Shown in pieces: positions 21,271-31,759 of a DNA stretch of 64,000 bases. Source of the stretch: Cotesia glomerata (taxonomy: Eukaryota; Arthropoda; Insecta; Hymenoptera; Braconidae); contig NC_058159.1 of NCBI RefSeq assembly GCF_020080835.1, positions 15,687,101-15,751,100 of the forward strand. The letters are read 5' to 3'. Position 1 is the first letter of the stretch, and every line of letters begins with the position of its first letter. The notes beneath the pieces are model-generated. The model was not told the origin of the DNA. It did not search any database and worked only from the letters and a program-made list of their open reading frames with translations. The position numbers and the translations under genes are program-made.

Positions 21271-22540
21271 ATCTCAATATATTTTAGTGAATTACCGAAA
21301 TTTAATTTTGATCACTTGTTAGTACTAATAAACACGGACTTTTTTGTTAATTTTTTTATACAATATTACTAATAAATCAAGACTAATTATTTTATAATAA
21401 ATGATCTTCAAGTATATCAGTCAATAGAACATCGCTCTTTCAAATGTCATTAATTATTGAAATTATTCTATATACATTTGTAACCTAAAAACAAAAAACA
21501 TATACTACAATGTTTGATATCATCTACTTACATCAAAACATGAAACTGCGATTTTATTCATAATAAACGCTCATTCAGAGACGAATTGAAATATAATTAT
21601 AATTTTTACAAGGTACCAATAAAATAAAAATTTATCGTTATTATTAATTCATTATATAACATATTTCCTTTTAAAAAATAATAAACAGATCAAAGAACTA
21701 AAAGACATGTTGATCCTGATTAGTTTAATTTATTTCAATAGATCAACGATGTTTATGTTTGATGACATTTCATCACTTGAACAAATTATATTTTTTTTTT
21801 AACCCAAAAATTCTCCTTAATTTGAAAAAATTTTATTTGATCTATAGGAAATTTTACGACTTAAGAATATCCCATTTTTTGAAATGACATTTTTGAATTA
21901 TGATTTTTTTTTCTCTTCAATCAAGTTAATTTTTCCATTCTAAAATAAAATCGCAAACTCATATGAATATTTATTTTAAAGATTAATGCAGATTAACTTA
22001 CATACTGTAATAAAGACGTTTCATTATTACGCAGAAAAAAGGTCTACTTGGATAACAAAAATGATTTTAAATCTTAATTAAGTTTAAGCTGTCTTGAAAC
22101 AAAGTAAAAATTTTCTTGTCTCAAGAGAATTTTCTTAAGACATGAGAATTTTTTGGCTCAAGAAATCTCTGCTTTACACCAACTAACTGTTTCTTCTATA
22201 AATTAAAACACTCTATACCTTATTTTAGCATCAAAACATATATATTTAGCAACTCACAAAAATATCAATGATCCTTATTGCATTTCGCTGATAGGAAATA
22301 TAATTTTCTTCTTGAAATAGAACCAACCAATCTGATAAATTATATGAATCTTGATTGTGTACAGATTTTATATATGAGTAAGAAACTTGCACATTGCAAT
22401 AATTTATTGAAATGTTCTTTCATCATCTCGTCAGATTGAGTATTAAACTATTTTTAAATCCATCATTTTTTTATCTTCTATCATTCATGAAAAAAGTTCT
22501 TTATAACACGTTTTTCAACTTATTAAATTATTCCTTGACT
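21271..22540. other. AT-rich stretch, nothing recognised
   Basis: No coding frame. A TCTCAAGAGAATTTTCTTAAG-like stretch near 22120 echoes sequence near 15820 and 16450. Confidence 0.5.
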
Positions 22541-23092
22541 GATTCATTTTATAAATATTAAGATTATTGACCAAATCTAAACGAGCAACTCTCGTGGTAA
22601 AACTATATTTTAATGCTAAAAAATATTTATTTAAAAAAAAAAAACTGTAAAAAATATTTTAGTTCCACCAAAATAAAGTTATGTTGACCTGTAGAAATTC
22701 ATAACCAACTTTAATTTCTTAAATATTTTTCTCTCATTTTATCATTTAGACAAGACATTATACTACTACAAATATTATCTAAAACTTTGTCAATCAATAT
22801 CATACTGCCTGTTTTGATGATTGTTATTAAATTTTTTTTTTAATCGAAATGAAAGACTTGTAATTTACAAGCAATAAATTTACAAACACTTAATCTCAAT
22901 TTCTGTCCATTCAATTTTAAAATTGTTAACATAAGAGCATTCGTGTAAAATGAGGAATTTGCGACACCTGGTTTGTTATTGGAAGAGCTAACATTTAACT
23001 TTGATAAATTAGATCGCTATTTTATCTCATAACAAAATACGGATATTGATATATTTATTTAATAGAAACATTTGCTTATTTTTTTATTAATG

Positions 23093-23164
23093 ATCACGTG
23101 GGGTATTTTGTCTGCTTTATTGTCACGTGGGGTATATTTTTTCTCAGTGGTCGCGTGGGGTATA
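23093..23164 (+). promoter_or_regulatory. Triple GTCRCGTGGGGTATA motif array, copy B
   Basis: Motifs begin at 23093, 23122 and 23150 (spacing 29 and 28 bp): ATCACGTGGGGTAT, GTCACGTGGGGTATA, GTCGCGTGGGGTATA. The regular spacing of nearly three DNA turns suggests same-face protein binding. Confidence 0.65.
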
Positions 23165-23657
23165 AGTGTGGTCTTCGACTTAAAATTTTAAATTATTATA
23201 CGATAGGCTAAAAAATTATTTATGTTAGCATAACTTTTAAAAACCACCCATAAAATAATTTTTTTGTTATTTAAACTTTGTCCACTCATATTTAACGCAA
23301 TGTGTTTCATTGTCGTTTCGTTCAAATTCAAAAAACTCATAGAGTGACATCTGTCTGAATTTTGTGAAAGTTGGTTAGCACTGGTTAGTATTGTTTACAA
23401 CTGTATTTACAATAATTTATTGAATACATGTAAATATTACATATGTAAATTATAATTATAAACAATAAATCAAAACTTATGTCAATGTTTAAATAATATA
23501 TTGTGTATTTTCATTGAGTTTACTGAACTTTTATTGGATATTTTTTAGTGAATATAATTCTGTACTACGATGAGTATAAATTTTTCAAAATCACAATTCT
23601 GTTTTTAATTATAAAAAATAATTTGTTTATTTCTTTTTTTATTTATTAGACAGCCCT

Positions 23658-24195
23658 TATGTTAAATAATGATTACCTAAAAAAAATAATGATTGAAGAT
23701 GTAGCATTTAATTTCAATTGGAGTGACACAAACAGTGAAGGTTATGATGGAGATACAGAAGAATTCTTGAACAAATTTCATAATGTTTTGCACATTAATT
23801 CTACTGATAAGGAAATAAATTAAAATTTCCAAAATCCTGAATATAATAATGGATTGAATAAAGACATAAAGACATAAATGATAATGAAAAGAAATCAACT
23901 AGTATTGGAGTAGATATATAGTCAAAAGTTGTCGATAGCAGGTGTAAAAAGTATTGCAGATTGTTTTTCAATATTTTTTGATGAGAATCTTTTGACTATG
24001 TTAGTTAACTGCATCAACTCAAACATTGGTGTAGTTCAGAAGAATTATTCAAGAGAATGGGATTGTCAAGAAACCAGCGTGGACTCAAACCAGAGAATCT
24101 ATTATTATAATAAGAAAATATTAAAAACTGAAAATAATTTTAAAGTGATCTATTGTAAAATGAATGCAGATTATTATTACATATCTAAGCTTTAA
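23658..24195 (+). pseudogene. piggyBac-like transposase remnant, copy B
   Basis: Begins after TTATTAG with MLNNDYLKKIMIED, matching copy A. TAA at 23821-23823 and frame changes follow. 23929-24195 then repeats ITDCF-like and FDENLLTML text before jumping to YYNKKILKTENNF and stopping. The internal deletion junction lies close to that of copy A. Confidence 0.78.
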
Positions 24196-24391
24196 TATTA
24201 TCACAAAAAAAATTTTAATGATTCACTTAAAACAGATTCACATCTCATGAAAACTTCATATTTGATTTTCAATGTATATAATACAATTAATAATGTATGG
24301 ATAAATTTCTATATGCTCATTTTGATAATTAAAGTTACGTTTTCATTTTTATTAGCTTCTTAGATTTGAATTAACAATACTTTTAATATTT

Positions 24392-26406
24392 TTTTTTTTT
24401 TTTTTTTTTTTTATTTAGTTTATTTTAAGTCGCTATGACATCTTAGGTCCTCTGCGACTACTTTAAGTACATTATCAGGTTATTAGGTTTAAACAAAAAA
24501 TGTAATACATAGATAAGGAAAAGAAAAGGGAAAAAAAATTTTTTGTGTAAGCATTAACAACATATTTTTAACATATGGACATAACATAACATAATTTAGT
24601 ACTGGACATTAACGTAACATAGTTTAAAGGGTTTGAGATAATGTAATATATAGTATTAGAATTAGCATAGTAGTTGTAGTTGTTTTAGAAGATTTATTAT
24701 TCGTGGGTAGACGTTTTCACTGTTGAGAGCAGTCTGAAGATTGGCTGGAATCTGATGTTGACTTCTTAGAATGTTGAGTTGTGAGCATGTCGTCAGGATG
24801 TGGTTTACTGAGGCGGGTTGATTGCAGGCTGGGCATGGTTTGAGATTTGTTTTACTTAGTAGATGACTGTGAGAAAAGACAGTGTGTCCTATTCTCAGTC
24901 TGTTCAATTGACATTGGTCTGTTCTTTTTTCCAGTTGAGGTCTTGTTTCCATTGTATTTTCTCGAATAAGATGGAGGTGAGATTGTCCATTGATCCAGAG
25001 GTCATTCCATTTGGTCGTGATGTGGTTTTTGACTTTCTTTTTAAAGTCTGTTGCTGTAGTGAGGAGTGTGGAGGTGAGATCAATGCCTGAAACCGTTGCG
25101 TTTTTCGCCTCTTTATCCGCGAGTTCGTTTCCTAGGATGCCTTGGTGGGAGGGTATCCAGATGATTCTGATGTCTCTAGTTAGTCTAGTATTATAGATAA
25201 TGGTCTGGCACTCCTGTATGATGTTGTCTGTCGAGTTAGAGTTTAGCAGCGCTTCGATCGCTGACTTCGAGTCTGTGAATATGGCTGCTTTGGTGATGTC
25301 TATTTGGACTATTAACTTGAGGCTTTGAAGTATCGCGTAGGCTTCACAGGAAAATATGGAGTAAGATGAAGGAAGCTTGTATTTGTATACACTGTCATTA
25401 ATTACTATGGCGCATCCTCGTTGGTTGTTAATTATAGATCCATCAGTAAAGATCTGGGTGAACTGTTCAAGTTGATTGGATATTTCTAAGTAGAGGTTTT
25501 TGAATAGGGCATCTGGTGTGTTGTCCTTCCCCCAGGTTTGTTCGTGGATCGATAAATCATAACATTCTGTTGGTGTCTTCCAGTAGGGAATTTGTGAGTA
25601 TTGAGGATTGTACAGCGTTAAGTTTTGGAGTTCATTATTGTTGGTGGAATTGATGAGGAAGGCTCGGATTTCTGTAGGTTTCTCGTTGTTGAAGTTTGGG
25701 GGTCTCTGTGGGTGATTTTGATGAAGCTCTGGGATAATTGATGGAGCTGAACATGCGAAGTTTAAAGACAGTTGTGTTCTTCTTAGGTCTAGTGGTGTTT
25801 CTCCGGATTCTGCTAGTAGGCTTAGTCTGGGGCTGGTTCTGTAAGCTCCGAGAGCAATCCTTAAGGAAGTGGTTTGAATTGAATTTAATTTTTTTAGATG
25901 GTGGTTTGAGGCAAATTGGTAGATAGTACAGCCATAATCAAGTTTAGAACGAATGATTGATCTGTAGGTGTTAATTAGGATTTGTGTGTCAGCTCCCCAT
26001 TTTGTAGACGCGATAGACTTGAGTAGATTTAAGCGTTGGTGGCATTGTCGTTTTAGCTCCGTTATATGGTTGTTCCAAGTGAGAGATTTATCAAAGTACA
26101 TTCCTAGGATTTTTAAGTTGTTGCTTTGATGAAGTTCTATGTTGTTGAGAAATAAATTTGATGGCTCTAGTTGCATTTTCTTTTTCCGGGTGAAGATCAT
26201 GTATTCAGATTTGCTTGTTGAGAATTTAAAGCCCGTTTTGTTACTCCAGTCGGTTAAGTTGTTTAGAGAAGTTTGTAGTATGTTACAGATATTATGGGGA
26301 TCTTTGCCCGAGCAGTAGATTGTTAGATCGTCAGCAAAGAGGAGGGCGTGGGCAGGTGATGATATGCACTGGACTACTTCGTTAATGGTTATCAAAAATA
26401 GAAGGA
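24392..26406 (-). mobile_element. 5'-truncated LINE (I/R1-type with RNase H) with target-site duplication
   Basis: On the plus strand the insert starts with a T run (the reverse complement of a poly-A tail) and ends inside the RT domain. ACTTTTAATATTT occurs at 24379-24391 and again at 26407-26419, a 13-bp target-site duplication typical of target-primed reverse transcription. It sits inside piggyBac copy B and is therefore younger than that copy. Confidence 0.88.
24662..26395 (-). pseudogene. LINE ORF2 C-terminal part: RT end, RNase H, CCHC
   Basis: A 577-codon uninterrupted frame. It opens inside the RT palm with the FADD catalytic box (ALLFADDLTIYCSG), followed by RT thumb motifs (LGMYFDKSLTWNNHI, LDYGCTIYQ). 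An RNase H domain shows FTDGS, CEAYAILQ, FTDSKSAI and HQGILGNELADKEA, supplying its acidic residues. A C-terminal CCHC motif reads CPACNQPASVNHILTTC. RNase H after RT places it with the I/R1/Loa-like LINE clades. The endonuclease and most of RT are missing because of 5' truncation, so it cannot move on its own. Confidence 0.9.
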
Positions 26407-26419
26407 ACTTTTAATATTT

Positions 26420-27130
26420 ATAATACTAATATTTATGTTTAATCATATGTTATAAACAATTAAATTTTAAACGCTAAATTATTTTCTCACTGTGGTTACA
26501 TCTAACATCTATTTAAATTATTTTCTTATACCTAAAATAAATAATTTAAATAACTTGTTTTTGTTAACCTGCTTCTTTCATTCAAATAAGATATACTTAA
26601 TTTTGTTTTCTCCTATTGAAAATAAATCATAATATTATTTTGATTAACGTAAAATCAACTTTATTGACTACATAGCATATTACTAATAAAGATATCAATA
26701 ACAATATTATATTATTAAATTCATTAAATTAACAATCTTCATTAAGTTATCAACTTATACAATGGAATATTTTTTAATTAATAATAATAATTTTGAACAA
26801 AGTTAGAAAAGACTAACAGTGACATCTGGTATCTGAGTGTTTGGGACAAGTCAGCTATTCTTTTATCTGTAAGAGTTCTGGATTGCAATGCTGATTTTTT
26901 GTGAATCATTGTAATTTGATAAGCATATTGCAAAAAGGAATTTAATTAAATTAAATATTAATTCACGCGTATTTTGCACATCAAGTGTAATTAATATTTA
27001 TTTTACACAAAAATACTGTTGAACAGTAGAAATCTATGGATTTTGTGATTATTTAATCATAAGCATAGATTAATAATCTAAGAATATATTTGCGTGATTT
27101 TTATTAAAACGCTTTTTATAATTTGAGAAA
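26420..27130. other. Flank of copy B, then AT-rich spacer
   Basis: 26420-26500 continues piggyBac copy B. A GTGACATCTGG motif at about 26819 resembles GTGACATCT sites upstream of both piggyBac copies (17970, 23340) and near 47507, and may be promoter-related. Nothing else was recognised. Confidence 0.45.
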
Positions 27131-27137
27131 CAACATC

Positions 27138-28943
27138 ATGTATTGCTTAATTAAAACAAAACACAAAAAATACTTGGTAACAGGTTACAAAAATGTAATA
27201 CGTCGTGAAAATGGAGTATTTACTTATAGAGGTTGTGAATACGATACTTCCCTAATTTTGTGCAATGATAATTATTACAGGTTATAATTATTATTTATTA
27301 TAGATATAAGCAATTGAAAATATTTAAAAATAGTGAATATTTATGTAGCAGATATTTTTCAATTTTTGAAACAATTTTTTGATTATACAATGATTGATGA
27401 AGTGTTAATGACCGAAATCTTAAAACTGTATTTCTAGATAGTTGGTAAGTCAATTTATGCATTTTCAAATAGCACTTCAGGAACTTACTTTGAGTTTTTT
27501 TATTGATGGATAATAATTTTTATTATATTTGCTTCATAAACTATCATTTATTTTGTGTTGAATGTTTCAAGCTTTTGTAATGAATAAAATAATACTCATG
27601 GGTTTTTCGAATAAAATTATAATAATTAATTTTTTTTTTTTATCTTGTAGGAAGAAAAAAAAGATGTATTGAAAATTGCGCAAGAGTTAGCCGATGAATT
27701 ACCAAAAGTAATCATTGAAAAAATAAATAAACAAACGATTTTACGTTTAGAGCGCGCTAAAGTCTCTAATGAAGCGTTGAAAAATGAATCAGTCGCATTA
27801 GAGGACGAAATTATTGATATTAGAGCAGATAATAATATAAATGATGAGTTAAATTTGAGTTCGTTGTCTAGAAAAAGTGACGGTTTGGTATCCAACCAAG
27901 AACTAGAACTTTATGATGATACACGTTTTAATACTGTTGACAGTAACGATATTTTGAGGTTAACGAATAGTTCAGCGTTTGATAAAACCCTGGATGACTG
28001 TAGAATAAAAAGATGTAGTAATAGCAAAACAAATCTTCAAGTACCTGCATCAGAATTTATGTCAGAAGTCAAAAACATAAATGATTGTCTCGATAAAATT
28101 TATCAATTCGGAGTAAACGATAATGAAGATCACACAAATACTTCTCACGATATTAAGAATCCAGAGCTAATAGATGATTTGTCTCCCAATTGTCAAAGTC
28201 AAGAAAAAAGTGTAAACGTAAACACTAAAGTTAGTAAACCAGTTATCAAATCAAGTATTGTAGGTAATTTTCTACCAACTATTAATGGACACATCCCGAA
28301 AGTTTCTGAGCCAACGAAATTATTAGAGCTTGATAATATACCAATAATTATCATTAACGCTCCAGTCAATAATACGGATGGAGAAGAAATCTCTTTTTAC
28401 CCGTCAATTGAAGAAAATATAGCATTGCCAGTTGTATTGGCCGAAAATAATGGCTCTTATATTGATAATAACATCGAAATTGAAATAGATTCGGATTTAT
28501 ACAGTAAAGTTCAAAAGGCCATAATTTGATCAGAAATCAATCATGATGCTGAAACTTTAATACCAGATCACTCTATCGTGGATTCTTCTATAAGTTATCC
28601 AATAAAACTTTCTGATGAAATTGATAATGATAAAGATCCTAATTATGTACCAGATAGTATCCAAGATTCAGATTATGATTCCGATTGGAGTGGCTGTCAC
28701 ATCAGTGAGCTTGACGAACTAAATTATTACGAAGAATCTGATAATTTAGAGACAGATGATATACTGAGAGAGACTATCAATAATTCGGCAAATTCCACAT
28801 ATAATTTGTCAAATATTCAGCTTTACGAAAGTAACGACATTGAATTAAATTCGAATTCATTCAAGAAACAAAATGAAGTTTCTAATGATTCAGTCGTTTC
28901 AGTATCTACATTATCTGATCATTTACGTAAGTTTATAATGTAA
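27138..28943 (+). pseudogene. Unrecognised acidic protein gene, exons with one in-frame stop
   Basis: A short first frame at 27138-27285 starts MYCLIKTKHKKYLVTGYK. A main exon begins after a TTGTAG acceptor at 27651 (EEKKDVLKIAQELADEL) and runs in one frame to a GTAAGT donor at 28928. The only interruption is TGA at 28527-28529. The protein is very acidic, with a KDPNYVPDSIQDSDYDSD stretch near its end, and no catalytic motif. Short N-terminal exons beginning MYxL occur in some insect nuclear proteins, but I do not assign a family. The joining phases of the first and main exons do not match directly, so an exon may be missing. The 3' part appears cut off by the LTR fragment at 29140. Confidence 0.45.
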
Positions 28944-29049
28944 ATACTCTTAAACAAAATTGTAATTATCTTTTTTTTTTTTTAGTAGATTTTATAAAAA
29001 TCTAACTATTGCAGCCGTCCTCATGGCGCAACTTTGAAAAAATTTAGTC

Positions 29050-29086
29050 GTTTTCTGACTCAGTTTGTCGAGCTGAGTCAGAAAAT
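29050..29086. repeat. Small hairpin, 13-bp stem
   Basis: TTTTCTGACTCAG and its reverse complement CTGAGTCAGAAAA are separated by nine bases. Function unknown. Confidence 0.55.
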
Positions 29087-29139
29087 GTATATAGTTCAAA
29101 AGTTTATATATGTATGTATTTATATATATATATATATAT

Positions 29140-30796
29140 TGTGCCATAGGAAAAATTTTCTAAAATTTGAAATTACGAGTTTTAAAATTATTAGATTGGC
29201 TAAGCTGAGGACAAGCAGAGATTCGACGCGCCTGTGTCGCCCCAAGCAGCCTCCCGATCAGAATGACAAGCTTGAGGTAATATTAATAATAGAAACGCGC
29301 CGAATTTGAAAAGAATGCAAGAATGTGTGAGAACTATTGTAGAATGCATGAGTGAGTGAGACTGGACTATAGCGATCAGGCAAACCCACGAGGATTCCGG
29401 AGTCATCGACGATCGACACGACATCTGGCCGCGAGGGTGGAACGACGAGAAAATTTGAATGGACCAATGACGACGGAGAGCGATCAACCCCAGGTATGCG
29501 AGGCGCCACCTGAAAACGAGGCTGGGAACTAAAGGGGTTATCGACCAATCATCGATCGCCCAGGGGAACGAACGCAACCACGACTGACTACGGCCGGCTG
29601 GTAACTGCCGTGAGCTGATCCTGCCGCGCAGATTTTTGGTGGCGGAGAAAAAAAGAACACATGTTGCCGACGAAGCAGCCATTTTTATGTAATTCTGATC
29701 TGGACGCCGTGACTGTGGCATCGTGCAGTTCTCTTGTGATTATTTTTTGCTGTTTATTTTTTTTTTTAAATTTGTCGCTGACGTGAGTACAATTGTGTAC
29801 ATTATTGTGCAATATTTCGCCGAGTTGTTTTGGACACTACGACCCTGGACACGCCATCGCCGAGACATCGACGCTCTTCCGTCAGTTTTGTCACCAACTT
29901 CGCCTACTTAGCCAGCATCGCCCGAGACGTCTACGGTAGCTGCAGGGTAAGTCTGGTCGCTGTCTTTATTAGCCCCAGGGGGTCATCACCGCGTCGTGTT
30001 AAAATAATTTGTCTATAATTCGAGTTGCACGGAATTAGATAAATTCCGTGCGGTATTTTTGAAGCTTAGTGACGACACTCTGCAGCACGGTACCGTTGAG
30101 TCGCGTGTTTGTGTGTGTGGAATTTTCGGTCGGGATTATAAGTACTGTTTACCTACCTCGAGCTTCAAATACCCGACAAAGCGGCTTAGTAAATTGCTTT
30201 GGAAAATAAGTTGACTAATTTGAATACTTCGCATAATTTGATTTTTTTTTCTTGTCATTGTTGAACAATTTGGCGATTTGAATTATTTTTGGATAATTTT
30301 GAGATCTGTATTAGGTTTTTGCGATTGAATTTATTATATTCTCTAGAAATTTGTGTATTAAAAATTTTGCGATTGAAATTATTATTTTTTAAAAAAAAAA
30401 AGAAAACTTCTTAAAGAAATTTTGCGGTTGCGATTTTTGATAAAGTTTTGCGATTGGGATTTTGTTATTAAATTTGGCGATTAAAATTTTTGATAAAATT
30501 TTGCGATTGAAATAATTATTTCCTTTTTAATTTTTGAATAAATTTGGCGAGTCGAATTAATTATTTGTTTTGAAAATTTTTGAATGAATTTGGCGAGTTG
30601 AATTAATTAATATTTTTTTTTTTTAAAGAAAAGACTATGTAATTTTTTTTTGGTTACTCGAATACTTTTTTTTTATAATTTGTTTTATTTTAAAATGTTA
30701 AATCATTGCGTTATCACTCGTTTTGCGTTAGAATTATTTTTGCATTAAAATAATTTTTGTTATTAATGCGACATTGCCGACAGAGTATATTTGTAT
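29140..30796 (+). repeat. Diverged relative of the 6-kb LTR, 3' truncated
   Basis: Starts TGTGCCATAGG right after a TA tract and follows 6256-8180 block by block: TTCGACGCGCCTGTGTCGCC, ATCGATCGCCCAGGGGAA, and a donor-like GGTAAGTC at 29946. The 44-bp tandem array is replaced by looser GCGATTGAAAT-type repeats. Similarity stops at GCGACATTGCCGACAG plus a few bases, so the last 300 bases are missing. It is a second subfamily of the same retrotransposon. Confidence 0.85.
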
Positions 30797-30984
30797 AAAA
30801 CATTGTCTCTTATAATTTTTTCATACAACCAATATTTCCATTGACATTTCAAAATAAAGATTTATAATGATTGATTTTTTGGAAACTATGAAAATCTTAA
30901 TTGTTCAATTACATTTTTTTAATAAAATTAAATTAAAATTACATTTTTATAAGATAAACAACATTTTTGATATAAATAAAAAAA

Positions 30985-31671
30985 AGTATACTTACAACAC
31001 AAAATCCATTGTTATTGGAAGCTCGTGTCACGTGTTGAGTACTTTTGAGGTTATAAAATCACTTGATTAACTAATCGTGCAAAATACACTCAAAATTAAT
31101 AATTTAATTATTATTAATAAAATAGGAATTATTAAAAGTTAATATGAGAGTTACACTGAGATAGCAAAATAATAATTGTCAACGTTACTACTACACTTGA
31201 TGCATAAACAATAATGATGGCCGACAACTGTGTAGGGAGTGAGAAAGAAAGGAGACCGGCTTCGTTCTCATCCCTACTCCGTGCTGTTTACTGGGTCAGA
31301 AGTGACACCTGTAGACATCTGGCGGGGATAACTAATTAAATGACGATTGATCAGTTTTCGACCGGAGAGGAAAAATGATTAAATTACTAAAATGGCTATT
31401 AAAAAATAAGGGTTGATTGTAGAAGGGTGAAAATTGAGGATTGTATGTATTTTTGTATGTTGTATCATAAAAAAATAGAAATTAAAAATTTTGTCTAAAA
31501 AATAAAAAAAAAATTTAGGGGTGGACTACCCCTAACATTTAAAGGGATGAAAAATAGATGTTGGCCGATTCTCATAGATACCGGATAAGCACAAAAAATT
31601 TCATCAAAATCGGTCAAGCCGTTTCGGAGGAGTATGGCAACGAAAACTGTGCCACGAGAATTTTATATATT

Positions 31672-31675
<4 letters not shown>
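30985..31675 (+). repeat. Single copy of the Helitron-like inverted arm
   Basis: Matches 55030-55683 and, inverted, 51007-51560. Shared blocks are TCACGTGTTGAGTA, GAGAGTTACACTGAGATAG, CTCCGTGCTGTTTAC, CGGTCAAGCCGTTTCGGAGG and the end CACGAGAATTTTATATA. It is a solitary arm, with no Rep sequence next to it. Confidence 0.8.

Positions 31676-31757
<82 letters not shown>
31676..31757. repeat. (TA)n microsatellite
   Basis: About 40 TA repeats between two element ends. Confidence 0.95.

Positions 31758-31759
<2 letters not shown>

Larger units (their letters stand above)
22545..26500 (+). mobile_element. piggyBac-like element, copy B, split by a LINE
   Basis: Homologous to copy A along its length: upstream flank, three GCGTGGGG motifs, N-terminal transposase fragment and 3' flank. 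The 3' flank is interrupted at 24391 by the LINE and resumes at 26420. It is more degraded than copy A and lacks the C-terminal transposase exon. Confidence 0.72.

Noticed and set aside
28527..28529. TGA as selenocysteine or programmed readthrough
   Set aside because: No supporting hairpin or conserved context could be recognised; simple decay is more likely.
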